Origin: Reinekea forsetii
GTDB taxonomy: Bacteria > Pseudomonadota > Gammaproteobacteria > Pseudomonadales > Natronospirillaceae
DNA: 64,000 nucleotides
Direction: 5' to 3'
Assembly: GCF_018860385.1 (NCBI RefSeq)
Contig: NZ_JAHKPH010000011.1
Coordinates: 124,001-188,000, forward strand
The notes below the pieces were generated by a model. That model saw only the letters and a list, made by a program, of their open reading frames with translations, was not told where the DNA came from and made no database searches. Shown piece by piece: positions 52,651 through 61,704 of the stretch (position 1 is its first letter; every line of letters begins with the position of its first letter). The translations under genes were made by a program, and so were the position numbers.

Positions 52651-54427
52651 CTTTTTCTTCCGCGGTTACTTTTTCTATAGAAGCATCGTGAGCCGTTTCA
52701 AAGTCATCTAGATCGACTGAGATTCTAAACACTTCTTCTAAATCGGTAATGCCTTGTTCGGCATACTCTAAAGCAAGTTCTTCCATGGGTTTAAAGCTGG
52801 TGTTGCGTTTGGCGGCTTGAATAAATTCGTTATGATTTTGATCGCGCAACGCAACAAGCATATCATCATCTAATTCGAGCCATTCGTATACACCAATACG
52901 GCCTTTGTAGCCTGTATTGTTACATTGATAGCAGCCATCGCCTTTAAAGAACTCAGAGCTCTGGAAACGACCGCCGGCCATATTGTGTAACCAAAGTTTT
53001 GCTCGCGTGTCTGGTTCATGAGGTGCTTTACAGTCTTGGCAAACTTTTCGAATGAGCCGTTGAGCCAATACGCCCCGCAAAGCACTTGCTACCATGTATG
53101 GTTCTACACCCATATCGGCCAACCGAATCGCGCTGGAAACAGCGTCGTTGGTGTGCAGGGTACTCATCACCATATGGCCGGTCATCGCTGCGCGTACACC
53201 AATAGAGACCGTTTCTTGGTCTCGCATCTCGCCGACCAGAATAATATCTGGATCTTGTCGTAACGCCGTTCGTAACACGCTAGCGAAGGTAAGGTTAATT
53301 TTCGGATTTACCTGAACTTGGTTAATCCGGCTGAGACGATATTCAATAGGGTCTTCGGCCGTAATGATTTTTCGTTTAGGTGTATTCAACTTTGAAAGCG
53401 CTGAATATAAGGTTGTGGTTTTACCACTGCCCGTCGGCCCGGTGACTAATATGAGACCATGAGGGCGTTCGATCATAACCTCAAAGCGTTCACGAATATC
53501 TTTAGGTAGGCCCAGTTCGGTTAAGTTTAGAATACCGGCAGACTGATCTAATAATCGCATTACCACCGATTCACCAAATTGTACCGGCATCGTAGAAATA
53601 CGAACATCTACGGAGCGCCCTTTAACCCCGACATTGAATCGACCGTCTTGAGGTAAGCGTTTTTCAGAAATATCTAAGTTAGACATAATTTTTAAACGCA
53701 TCACTAAAGCTGAAGCCACGCGTTTTTCCTTGACGACCTGCTCTTGCAATACACCGTCAATACGCATCCGAATTCGGAAGACTGTTTCATCGGGTTCAAT
53801 GTGAATGTCAGACGCTTCTACTGAGATCGCATCTTCTAATACACTTTGCAGCAGTCGAACGACGGGAGCGTCTTGTAAGTCACTTTCATCGGCAAGATCA
53901 GCAATGTCAAAATCACTTTGCGACAGCTCACCTTCCAATTGCCCCGCCAAAGATTCAATTTCGCTGGTGTTTCGGTACACCACATCGAGCGTGGCCAATA
54001 ATTCTGATTCTCGTACAATGGCCGTTGCAACGTCTTCTTTTAGTGCTTTCTCAACTTCATCGATGGCGACCAGATCGAGAGGGTCAGCCATACCAAGTAG
54101 GTATTTACCGTCTTTTTTACTGAGCAATAAACAGCGGAAGCGGCGTGCAATATTTTCATCGAGCTTTTGCATGAGGTCGTTATTGAGTTGGTATTGGCGC
54201 AGCTCAATGAATGGGATTTTTAAGTGACCCGATAAAGTAAGCAGCAATTGCTGTTCTTGAATCAAACCCATGTCAACTAAAACACGGCCAACTTTTTTAC
54301 CCGTAATCTTTTGCTCTTGCAGCGCCAAGTTTAATTGACCATTAGTGATGGCACCGGCCTCAACGAGTAAATCGCCAAGACGAATCCGTTTTCTTGGGCT
54401 GGGATCCGTAGGGGTTAATGTGGTCAT
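52643..54427 (-). CDS. mshE: MSHA extension ATPase MshE
   Basis: A 594-residue GspE/PilB-type motor. The N-terminal about 150 residues carry the two MshEN repeats that bind c-di-GMP: RLGDLLVEAGAITNGQLNLA and KVGRVLVDMGLIQEQQLLLT, each with the LG/VG...G-I/L pattern. The ATPase has Walker A VTGPTGSGKTTTLYSAL, Asp box and Walker B DPDIILVGEMRDQETV, HMVMSTLHTND, and a tetra-Cys zinc site (CQDC near 460 and CYQC near 495). It powers pilus extension, probably under c-di-GMP control. It overlaps its neighbours by 4 and 8 bp. Confidence 0.95.
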   Translation of the reverse strand: MTTLTPTDPSPRKRIRLGDLLVEAGAITNGQLNLALQEQKITGKKVGRVLVDMGLIQEQQLLLTLSGHLKIPFIELRQYQLNNDLMQKLDENIARRFRCLLLSKKDGKYLLGMADPLDLVAIDEVEKALKEDVATAIVRESELLATLDVVYRNTSEIESLAGQLEGELSQSDFDIADLADESDLQDAPVVRLLQSVLEDAISVEASDIHIEPDETVFRIRMRIDGVLQEQVVKEKRVASALVMRLKIMSNLDISEKRLPQDGRFNVGVKGRSVDVRISTMPVQFGESVVMRLLDQSAGILNLTELGLPKDIRERFEVMIERPHGLILVTGPTGSGKTTTLYSALSKLNTPKRKIITAEDPIEYRLSRINQVQVNPKINLTFASVLRTALRQDPDIILVGEMRDQETVSIGVRAAMTGHMVMSTLHTNDAVSSAIRLADMGVEPYMVASALRGVLAQRLIRKVCQDCKAPHEPDTRAKLWLHNMAGGRFQSSEFFKGDGCYQCNNTGYKGRIGVYEWLELDDDMLVALRDQNHNEFIQAAKRNTSFKPMEELALEYAEQGITDLEEVFRISVDLDDFETAHDASIEKVTAEEKDA

Positions 54428-55263
54428 TTACGGCTTAGCTCCTCTAAACGCGATTGAGCGTAATCCCTTTGCTTAGGGTCTTTACCAATCGCTAAATATA
54501 TTTTGTAATTTTCAATGGCTTCTTGAGTACATTGGCTTTCTTCTTGCGCTCGTGCGAGCATAAAATACCAAGAAGATTTTACTTTATCTTTTTGTAGCAA
54601 GCGCTGATATCTTGCTGTGGCTAGCAAATGCTTGCCTAAAATTTGTTCTGCTATAGAAAGCAGCTCTAGCGTTAGTGTGTCGCTTTGATTCTTATCTAAA
54701 TTTCGACGGGCCCATCCTAAAATTAAATCCGCATGACCCGTTGCTAAGTATAGCCAACATAAACATTGCATAGCGGCGAGTGAATTTTCAAAACTCTCAA
54801 TGGTTTCTAAGAGGATGACTTCAGCCTCAGCAGGGTCTCCGTGCTTTGCCATGTCTAAAGCGAGTAATACGGCCTGCTTTTCATCGCTAGAATTAAAGTG
54901 TAGATCACTAGAGTTTGGCGTTGGGATTTCTATCGGCAACTTACCGTTGGTGATATCAACTTCTAGATTAACCGTAAGGTCATCACCTACCAGTTTAGGA
55001 TCGTGCTTTAAAGGTGTTTGGGAGCGCGTTTTTTTACGTTCAGTCGCGATTCGATCGACAAAATTCTGCCCTTTTGGCACTAAGCCTTTTGTGATAAAAA
55101 GCGTCATAATGTCGTTATATTTTAGAAGGCCACTTTTAATGATAAGCGCTCGGTACTGAGCCACCGTTGCGTCTTCAGGTAACTGAGCGTACAGCATGTC
55201 TAGTTGGTTGGTATCAACTTTAGCATGCTCAGATAAAATGGCGTGTAGGGCATCTGCTTTCAT
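54424..55263 (-). CDS. TPR-like protein inside the MSHA operon
   Basis: A 279-residue protein I cannot name. The N-terminal about 110 residues are helical and polar; residues about 130-277 look like tetratricopeptide repeats (KQAVLLALDMAKHGDPAEAE, LLATARYQRLLQKDKVKSSW and ESQCTQEAIENYKIYLAIGK). No signal peptide or membrane segment, so cytoplasmic. It abuts mshN (0 bp) and overlaps mshE by 4 bp, so it is surely part of the operon. In Vibrio mshN is followed directly by mshE, so this is an extra component. An assembly scaffold or MshE partner is plausible. Confidence 0.75.
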   Translation of the reverse strand: MKADALHAILSEHAKVDTNQLDMLYAQLPEDATVAQYRALIIKSGLLKYNDIMTLFITKGLVPKGQNFVDRIATERKKTRSQTPLKHDPKLVGDDLTVNLEVDITNGKLPIEIPTPNSSDLHFNSSDEKQAVLLALDMAKHGDPAEAEVILLETIESFENSLAAMQCLCWLYLATGHADLILGWARRNLDKNQSDTLTLELLSIAEQILGKHLLATARYQRLLQKDKVKSSWYFMLARAQEESQCTQEAIENYKIYLAIGKDPKQRDYAQSRLEELSRK

Positions 55264-56346
55264 TTAAGACCCCCCTAACGATTTAAGTCTTTGCTGTGCA
55301 AATTGGACCAGCTGAGGATCTTCATAATTAAAATTGTTAATGAAGGCTTTATATAGCCCAACCGCGCGTGAAACTTGGCCGCTGTTTTCCGTATTAACGG
55401 CCCACATAATTAACCATCGGCCACTGTCGGGTTCACGATTAAACAATTCAGAAAACTGCTCGGCGGCAAGAACGAAGCGCTGTGTTTTTTCGTAAATGAC
55501 GCCCTTTAACGCAAGTGCTTCACTTGAGCTAATCTCGTTCAATAAAGCTTCTGCTGGGCGATAAAGATTATTAGAAATGTATATTCGAGCCAGCCATACT
55601 CTGGGAGCTTCGTCTTTCGGAGAAGCGCCTATCCACTGTTTTAATACCGCTTCGGCGTATTCAATTTCGCCATTAGCAATGTGCGCTTCAACTTTAGACT
55701 GCCAATGTTGTGCGCTGGCGGTGACTACATCAGTATTTTGCGCTTTTGATTCTGGCGGCTGAGCCTGCGCTATCGATTGTGTTGGATTAGTGACAGGCGT
55801 CGTGTTTAATTCTGTTGCGTTTTGCGTTGGTTGTACCGCCGATTTTAAAGGCTGGGTTTCAACATTTGATTGAGTAATCGGTTTAACTTCGGTATTGGCT
55901 TTGGAGTTTACGGTCGCCGAAGTATTAGGCTCCGTAGTCGGGACTTCTTTAGACGCTACCGTTTTTGCCTCAGTATTTGAAACTGGGGTCGAGGCATTCT
56001 GTATTGGTACTTCAGGCGCTTCGAGCACAGCAGGTGGCTCAGCCGTTTCTAATTGGGTTAACACCAGTGCATTTTCGCTAGTGCCGTTGGGTGTTACTTC
56101 AGGAGTGGATATCTCGGAGGCGACAGCTTGAGTTTCTGAACCTTGCTCTTCTTCTGACAACGGCCAAAAAAGCACCACCGGAACCAGCAACAAAAATAGT
56201 GCCGCTAACACCCAATAGATAAGGGTTTTAGTATCGCGCGGTTTAGGCGCAGCGTTGTTCGATGCCAGTGGGTTATAGTGTGCATCGGTCAGTGGCTCAG
56301 CAGGGCTGTGTTCCGCCTTTTGAAGCGCTTGATGGATAGCACTCAT
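55264..56346 (-). CDS. mshN: MSHA biogenesis protein MshN
   Basis: A 360-residue bitopic TPR protein. The N-terminus MSAIHQALQKAEHSPAEPLT is typical of MshN; a membrane segment lies at about 41-62 (LIYWVLAALFLLLVPVVLFW). A long low-complexity Thr/Pro/Ala/Asn linker (about 65-220) leads to C-terminal TPRs (VEAHIANGEIEYAEAVLKQW, LARIYISNNLYRPAEALLNE). ATG 56346 with GGAG 8 nt upstream is preferred over an in-frame GTG at 56358 and overlaps the mshM stop as ATGA. Confidence 0.85.
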   Translation of the reverse strand: MSAIHQALQKAEHSPAEPLTDAHYNPLASNNAAPKPRDTKTLIYWVLAALFLLLVPVVLFWPLSEEEQGSETQAVASEISTPEVTPNGTSENALVLTQLETAEPPAVLEAPEVPIQNASTPVSNTEAKTVASKEVPTTEPNTSATVNSKANTEVKPITQSNVETQPLKSAVQPTQNATELNTTPVTNPTQSIAQAQPPESKAQNTDVVTASAQHWQSKVEAHIANGEIEYAEAVLKQWIGASPKDEAPRVWLARIYISNNLYRPAEALLNEISSSEALALKGVIYEKTQRFVLAAEQFSELFNREPDSGRWLIMWAVNTENSGQVSRAVGLYKAFINNFNYEDPQLVQFAQQRLKSLGGS

Positions 56347-57245
56347 ACTAATCTCCACACTAAGGCGGCGAGTAACACGATAAATGCCGTGCCGGCTAAA
56401 ATTGGCGCGGTGGATACTTTACGTTGCTCTTTTACATCGGCGGCGAGCATAACATGAGCAATTTCAACAAACTTCTTTTGCTCAGCATAAGCGGCCATCA
56501 TCGATTTATGCGCCAAAACATTAATCATCCTTGGAATGCCTTGCGCTACTTTATGTAGCTTTTTAATCGCCGCGTCTGAAAACAGTTCATGGCCATTATA
56601 GCCACATTGCTGTAGTCGGAATTGAATGTATTGACGTGTTTCTTTTGCATCGAGCGGGGTTAAATAATGCCCAAAACTGATCCGCTGTTTTAGTTGACGA
56701 AATCTATCTTGATTTAAAAGATCATCCAATTCTGTTTGGCCAAATAAAATGATCTGAACCAGTTTTCGTTCTTCAGTTTCTAAATTGCTAATAAGTCGTA
56801 ATGCTTCAAGTGTCGCAGGGGGTAGCGACTGAGATTCATCGACGACGATGACCACACTTTTATTTTCTGTAGCTAAAGACAGCACTCGTTCATTAATGTG
56901 TTGTAGCAAAGCATCGTCATTTCGTTTTTCCGAAGCGTCTAACCCTAACTCTTGACCGACGGCTCGATACAAACCAACGGGTGAAAGCATTGGGTTAGGA
57001 ATATAGACGGTATGGAAACGATGATTGCTGGAAGCTTGAGCGTCTAGAAATCTCAGTAACTTGCGGCACAAAATAGTCTTGCCGGTGCCCACATCCCCAA
57101 TGACTTTTAGAAAACCTTCGCCACTGGCAAGCACGTGCGCCATTAGCTCAAAACACTGCTCATGGCTGGGCAGGTTTACAAACAAACCCGTATCAGGCGT
57201 TAAGCTGAATGGCTGTTTGGTGAGTCCAAAGTGGCGCTGATACAT
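56343..57245 (-). CDS. mshM: MSHA biogenesis ATPase MshM (ExeA-like)
   Basis: A 300-residue AAA ATPase. It begins MYQRHFGLTKQPFSLTPDTG, with Walker A KVIGDVGTGKTILCRKLL, Walker B VVIVVDESQSLPP, sensor ILFGQTELDDLL, and IPRMINVLAHKSMMAAYAE. The last about 18 residues (APILAGTAFIVLLAALVWRL) form a C-terminal membrane tail. Relatives such as ExeA help place the secretin in the wall. It is encoded between mshL and mshN. Confidence 0.92.
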   Translation of the reverse strand: MYQRHFGLTKQPFSLTPDTGLFVNLPSHEQCFELMAHVLASGEGFLKVIGDVGTGKTILCRKLLRFLDAQASSNHRFHTVYIPNPMLSPVGLYRAVGQELGLDASEKRNDDALLQHINERVLSLATENKSVVIVVDESQSLPPATLEALRLISNLETEERKLVQIILFGQTELDDLLNQDRFRQLKQRISFGHYLTPLDAKETRQYIQFRLQQCGYNGHELFSDAAIKKLHKVAQGIPRMINVLAHKSMMAAYAEQKKFVEIAHVMLAADVKEQRKVSTAPILAGTAFIVLLAALVWRLV

Positions 57246-57246
57246 A

Positions 57247-58821
57247 CTATTGAATTCTTCCTAGCACATCATCGATGTCGTCTAAGCTGGTGTACTGATC
57301 GTAAACGGTTGGCTTGAGTAAAATAACCAACTCACTTTTACGCGTTGTACGTCGCTCTTGGTTAAACAAATACTTAATGATTGGCACTTTGGCTAAAAAT
57401 GGAATGCCGGTGTTGCCATTGTCTTGCTTTTGTTGCAATAAGCCGCCTATTACAACAATTTGGCCGCTTTGCGCACGAATGATGCTGTCAGATTCGCGGA
57501 TATTTGAGTAAGCCAAAGGCAGCGAGTAACTTTGGTCGCCCACGTTAATCACTTTAGTGCGCTCTACAACTTCCGTTACCGAAGGTCTTACGTGCAAAGT
57601 CACGCTGTCATCGTTTGAAATTTGAGGGGTAACATCAAGCGCAATGCCCGAGAATATTTTCTCAAGGGTAAAGGGTGCGCTGTTCGTTGTGCCCGAGTTC
57701 GAATCTGAATTACTCACGTTTTGAGTAGCACTGGTCGCAAAATAATCATCGACCCCCACTTTGATAACCGCCTTTTGGTTATTGATGGTCGACACTCTAG
57801 GGCTAGACAAAACTTGAACATCACCTTGGTGATCCAACAGCTGAAGCATTGAGGTAAAGTTATTAATACCCAAGCTAATGTTAAATACTCCGCCTGCTTC
57901 GCTAATGCTTGGAACGGTTCCGCCATCTAAAGATAGTGTGCCATTCGCATTGCCACTGGCTAAGTCATTATCAAAAATACTCCAATTGATGCCCGATTTA
58001 AACTCGTTATCGAGAGTGACTTCTACAATTTTAGCTTCAATGATCACTTGCTTTTGCAAGGTCAACTCAGCATCGGCCAAGAATCGTTGAATAGCGTTAT
58101 GCTCAACAGAGGAGGCGCGCACAACTAATAAGCCTGTTTGAGGGTTTATGATTACGTTTGAGTCATCTTCACTGCTTTGGATAAAACCTTGAAGAGATTC
58201 TTGCAAACTTCCCCAAAAACTGTCGCTAGAACCTTCGCTGTTAAGGTTAGAGACGTTGCCTGTGGTGGTTTTTACGCTATTGCTGCTATCGTCTTCGCCG
58301 CTGCCAATATTTGTATTCGATTCACCCGTACGTTTTACATTTAGGTAGTTAAGTTTATAAACTCGCGTTGATATTTGGTTCGGAATAACACGGTAACCGT
58401 AGCTTGTGCGTTCAAAGTCAAAGCCGTAACTGTCGCGTAGCGCGGAAAGTGTTTGTTTTAGAGTCACACCTCGTAAAGACAAGCTGATGTTGCCGGTGAT
58501 GCGTGGGTCTAACAGTAGATTTACATTTTGGCTTTTGCCTAAATCCGCAAAGAAAGCCGCTGCAGGTCTATTGTTGGCTTCAATATCAATGCGAGTGACT
58601 TTGGGCGCTTGGTCGACCGCTAATAAATCATCGGTCAAGGTCAGTGGTGAAGCCACGTTCCCCGTTGCATCATTGGGCTGAGCCACCGCGTTTTGTCGTT
58701 CCGCCGCAAGTGCGGCCCTAGCACTAAAGCCCGTATCAGCCTCTTGACTAGGGTTTCCTGCACAGGCCGCGAAAACGGTCACTGTCAGTGCGTATATGCT
58801 GGTAGAGAGTATCTTATTCAC
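57247..58821 (-). CDS. mshL: MSHA secretin MshL
   Basis: A 524-residue outer-membrane secretin through which the pilus exits. The N-terminus has a lipoprotein signal with lipobox-like FAACAGNPS, then an STN-type domain (FFADLGKSQNVNLLLDPRIT), a Ser/Asn-rich disordered insert around 190-225, an N1/KH-like domain, and the secretin core ending SDSIIRAQSGQIVVIGGLLQ with KVPIIKYLFNQERRTTRKSE. Start GTG 58821 has AGAGG about 9 nt upstream and overlaps mshK by 8 bp; a TTG at 58848 would add nine residues. Confidence 0.92.
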   Translation of the reverse strand: MNKILSTSIYALTVTVFAACAGNPSQEADTGFSARAALAAERQNAVAQPNDATGNVASPLTLTDDLLAVDQAPKVTRIDIEANNRPAAAFFADLGKSQNVNLLLDPRITGNISLSLRGVTLKQTLSALRDSYGFDFERTSYGYRVIPNQISTRVYKLNYLNVKRTGESNTNIGSGEDDSSNSVKTTTGNVSNLNSEGSSDSFWGSLQESLQGFIQSSEDDSNVIINPQTGLLVVRASSVEHNAIQRFLADAELTLQKQVIIEAKIVEVTLDNEFKSGINWSIFDNDLASGNANGTLSLDGGTVPSISEAGGVFNISLGINNFTSMLQLLDHQGDVQVLSSPRVSTINNQKAVIKVGVDDYFATSATQNVSNSDSNSGTTNSAPFTLEKIFSGIALDVTPQISNDDSVTLHVRPSVTEVVERTKVINVGDQSYSLPLAYSNIRESDSIIRAQSGQIVVIGGLLQQKQDNGNTGIPFLAKVPIIKYLFNQERRTTRKSELVILLKPTVYDQYTSLDDIDDVLGRIQ

Positions 58822-59173
58822 TCGGGGAATCCTCTGTTGACGGAACAATTTTAAAACTGCCCGGAGTCTTTAAGTAAAGAGTTCGAGTTGTGCTGCCTTG
58901 AGCTAGTACAACAAATTCGGCTTCTATCTGCGTCACTTTAAATCCACTGATTTGGTCATTTAAGGTGAGCGTTTTATTGTTAATGGTCGCGAACCGTAAA
59001 TCGCCGGTAATGGCGATATCGCTCAAAGAAAACGATGCCGGTTTAGCCTTTCTAACTACCGTGCTCGTATTTTGTTTAGGAGCGGAGTAATTATCAGGAC
59101 GCATTGGATTCGCGTGCGTTGGCAAGCTTAAGGCTGTGCAAAGAAGAAAAACGGTGGCCAATAATTTATACAT
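58814..59173 (-). CDS. mshK: MSHA biogenesis protein MshK
   Basis: A 119-residue secreted protein with a Sec signal (YKLLATVFLLCTALSLPTHA) and a small PilP-like beta domain: LSDIAITGDLRFATINNKTL and YLKTPGSFKIV. It is probably the periplasmic link between the MshIJ subcomplex and the secretin. It overlaps mshJ by 8 bp and mshL by 8 bp. Confidence 0.82.
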   Translation of the reverse strand: MYKLLATVFLLCTALSLPTHANPMRPDNYSAPKQNTSTVVRKAKPASFSLSDIAITGDLRFATINNKTLTLNDQISGFKVTQIEAEFVVLAQGSTTRTLYLKTPGSFKIVPSTEDSPSE

Positions 59174-59813
59174 TTAACCATTCCTCCTGGCGACTTAACG
59201 TATGCACTTGCAATTTAAATTCTAGCTGCGGGAACGATTGAGTATCGATGATGAGGTCATCCCAAAATAATTCTTCAGGTAGAGCTTCTATGGTTTCTAA
59301 ATAGCTAACAAAGGCTTCGAATTCTCCTGTTAACGTAATCTCGATCGTGTGCTGGTAAAAAATCGTATCAATATCTGTGCTGGCCTGAAGCTTAACCACG
59401 GGCAGCACATGAAAACGTTGCAACGTTAGGTTACTTTGCTTATTGAGAATTTGCCGGATAACCGATGCCATGCGTTCTGGCGTAATGAGTAAACTGGCGA
59501 TTTTATCGATGCGGGTATCAAGCTTTTCAATCGACTCTTCAAGCTTTTGGTTACTGTTTTGTAGGGCGACAATACGCGGATTATTTGCAGCAGATTCTAA
59601 ATCGGCCAACTCTTTCTGGTAGGTCTCGGTTTCTTCTTTATATTGCTTAGTCGCGTTAATGATGGAATCGTGTTTGTCTAAACCCATGAGCATTAAATAG
59701 CCCTGGGCCAATAAGATTCCTGAGGCAAATACAATCGCTAACAACATGTAACGTTCACGGATGTTGAGACGGTCGAGACCTAACCTAAGTTTATAGACAT
59801 TTTTGGAAAACAT
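59166..59813 (-). CDS. mshJ: MSHA biogenesis protein MshJ
   Basis: A 215-residue bitopic PilO-like protein: a membrane segment at about 20-42 (YMLLAIVFASGILLAQGYLM), a periplasmic coiled coil (about 48-105, KQYKEETETYQKELADLESA), and a ferredoxin-like C-terminal domain with VKLQASTDIDTIFYQHTIEI and FVSYLETIEALPEELFWDDL. It forms the inner-membrane alignment complex with the PilN-like protein. Overlaps that gene by 1 bp. Confidence 0.88.
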   Translation of the reverse strand: MFSKNVYKLRLGLDRLNIRERYMLLAIVFASGILLAQGYLMLMGLDKHDSIINATKQYKEETETYQKELADLESAANNPRIVALQNSNQKLEESIEKLDTRIDKIASLLITPERMASVIRQILNKQSNLTLQRFHVLPVVKLQASTDIDTIFYQHTIEITLTGEFEAFVSYLETIEALPEELFWDDLIIDTQSFPQLEFKLQVHTLSRQEEWLNV

Positions 59814-60427
59814 TAACGTACCTCCGCCATATCTATTTGCTTGTCGTTAGACAAACTGAATCGCCACAAACCGCGCTGATTGGCTTCTTTTTGTACGCTG
59901 AGCTGTTGAATAGATATGCCCTTAAATTCAGAGTTACCTAACTGAGCAATGTAGTCGGGGATTAATTCAGGCGTTTGAGCAAAGCCTGTTAAACTGAAAG
60001 ATCGTTGACCGTTACGAAGATGAATAGTCTCTAGCCAAAGGCCATTGACGTCATAGTCCGATAATTGCTTCAAAGGCGAGGTAAATCCTTCAATTGAATT
60101 TTCAAGTTGATCGGCTAAATCTTGTAACGTGGTTCGCCTTAGGTTTAGGTCGGCTGTTAAGGACACGTTAAGTTGTTCAAGCTGTTCTTCATTAAACATT
60201 TCAGGGTGCAACGATTGGTAAGAAACCAGTGCTTGCTGTTGATTGCTCGCGCTATTTTTCCAAATCATTTGTTCAGCGGTTAATTCAGCACGCGTGTTGT
60301 AGGCTGATAGAACCCATAACACGGCGCAAATAAGTGAAGCCAAAAATACCCAAATAAATACCGGTAATTGCACTGGGCCATACCCAGGCAATAAATCGGC
60401 AGAGACAAGGTTTACTTGTTTGGTCAT
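59813..60427 (-). CDS. PilN-like alignment protein (second MshI)
   Basis: A 204-residue bitopic protein: short cytoplasmic N-terminus MTKQVNLVSADLLPGYG with the NL-binding segment that docks on a PilM/MshI-type partner, a membrane segment at about 22-42 (LPVFIWVFLASLICAVLWVL), and a periplasmic PilN-like domain with LKQLSDYDVNGLWLETIHLR. In Vibrio this position is annotated as mshI1/mshI2. It overlaps mshI by 1 bp. Confidence 0.85.
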   Translation of the reverse strand: MTKQVNLVSADLLPGYGPVQLPVFIWVFLASLICAVLWVLSAYNTRAELTAEQMIWKNSASNQQQALVSYQSLHPEMFNEEQLEQLNVSLTADLNLRRTTLQDLADQLENSIEGFTSPLKQLSDYDVNGLWLETIHLRNGQRSFSLTGFAQTPELIPDYIAQLGNSEFKGISIQQLSVQKEANQRGLWRFSLSNDKQIDMAEVR

Positions 60428-61383
60428 TACACAGTCTCCCTAAATGCTGTGCCCGCTAGTGCTAGCATCTGGTTTGGATCAATGAGCTCATCTGCTGAAG
60501 TAAATTGCATAAAATCAGACAAGGTAATGGGCGAAAATCGCATGCCAAGTTTCTGTGCTAATTTAGTTGACAGTTCGGCATGCTCTGGTAAACACAGCAA
60601 ATACACCTCAGCAATGGAGCCCAAACCTAATTGCGATTCGTAGTAATCAAACGAGCGTCGCATCTCCAATACAAGCGTTTCCAGTTGAATATCATCTTGA
60701 GCGTCGTCAGATTGAGTTATTTCCAGCTCATCTTCTTGAATCGTATTTTCGGTGATCAACGTAGATAGGCCGGAATCAAAGGTTCGAGACAACACCATTT
60801 CACCGGAAAAATTTAAAACTAAGCGGCCACGTGCGTTTTCTAAATGGAATAATCCGGTTTCGCTGTAATTTTGTAAATGCACCGTTAAATTGCGCAATTG
60901 CGTGTGCTCTACATCGATGACATCAATGCGAATGCCTCTTTGAATGAGAGCCATGGACCATTCTCGCAACGGCTTTTTTTGCGTGGCAATAATAAAGGCC
61001 ATTTTCATACGGCCTCGGTAAGCTTCATCCGGTAATTGAATGACGTCGAGGGCGGCTTCTTCGATATCGTAATGAATTAAGTCGGCGGCTTTAAATTCAA
61101 TAGCCGATTCAATTTCGTCCTCAGGAACGTCCGGAACATCAGATAACAATAACTGGTAAAGGGAGTCGGCTAATAAAAGATTGATGTTGCCCTTGAGATG
61201 TTTTTTTACCCAATCGACGTGTGCGGCTGGATGAAGTAGCGGATCTTCAACCGCTTGATGCGCGACAATATGAACGCTGGGCAACTTCCCTAAACTCGCT
61301 TGCGTACGAAAAACCGTCATACTTTGTGAGGTTAAATAGAGCCATTGCGCCGTGGCCGATTTGTTTACCATTCTTTTTAGCAT
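60427..61383 (-). CDS. mshI: MSHA biogenesis protein MshI (PilM-like)
   Basis: A 318-residue cytoplasmic protein with a degenerate actin-like PilM fold. Segments are SDVPDVPEDEIESAIEFKAA, MALIQRGIRIDVIDVEHTQL, MRRSFDYYESQLGLGSIAEV and QMLALAGTAFRE at the end. It starts the MSHA operon, followed without gaps by the PilN-like gene, mshJ, mshK, mshL, mshM, mshN, the TPR gene, mshE and mshG. A second in-frame ATG lies at 61371. Confidence 0.87.
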   Translation of the reverse strand: MLKRMVNKSATAQWLYLTSQSMTVFRTQASLGKLPSVHIVAHQAVEDPLLHPAAHVDWVKKHLKGNINLLLADSLYQLLLSDVPDVPEDEIESAIEFKAADLIHYDIEEAALDVIQLPDEAYRGRMKMAFIIATQKKPLREWSMALIQRGIRIDVIDVEHTQLRNLTVHLQNYSETGLFHLENARGRLVLNFSGEMVLSRTFDSGLSTLITENTIQEDELEITQSDDAQDDIQLETLVLEMRRSFDYYESQLGLGSIAEVYLLCLPEHAELSTKLAQKLGMRFSPITLSDFMQFTSADELIDPNQMLALAGTAFRETV

Positions 61384-61704
61384 TGTTTTTGTTTACCCTG
61401 CGAGCTAACTGTTTTTCGCATATTTCATGTAGTTTAGCAATATATTCGGTTAACTGCCTGAGTTTAAAGCCTTTTTATGGGCATAAATCACGAGTTTTTT
61501 AACAAAAACCTCTTCTTTTAGCACTATAAGTAATAAAAAGGTGATGTTTTATGCAGATACCAAATTAGAATGCTCTAACACAAAGGCTAGGCTCTGAGTG
61601 AGGAAAGCGCAAATTGTTTCGAACCACTGTTCTAGCAGCCAGAAACAGTGGTTAATTAAACGAGAGGTTGGAAATCAGCTAGCGGCGAATTTACCGCTTA
61701 GCGA
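61384..61704. other. Intergenic region between trmL and mshI
   Basis: These 321 bp are AT-rich and must contain the MSHA operon promoter; I see no convincing -35/-10 pair. The only clear structure is the 10-bp hairpin at 61622-61653. A pairing of AGCGG with CCGCT lies just past the trmL stop (61681-61698). No credible coding sequence is seen. Confidence 0.6.
61622..61653. repeat. Perfect 10-bp hairpin downstream of trmL
   Basis: AACCACTGTT, 12-nt loop, AACAGTGGTT. It lies 52 nt past the trmL stop (minus strand) and likely ends or insulates the trmL transcript ahead of mshI, though there is no T-run. No other copy in the window. Confidence 0.55.

Noticed and set aside
55740-56060. Low-complexity stretch as a possible repeat array
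   Set aside because: It encodes the Thr/Pro/Ala linker of MshN; there is no regular repeat unit.
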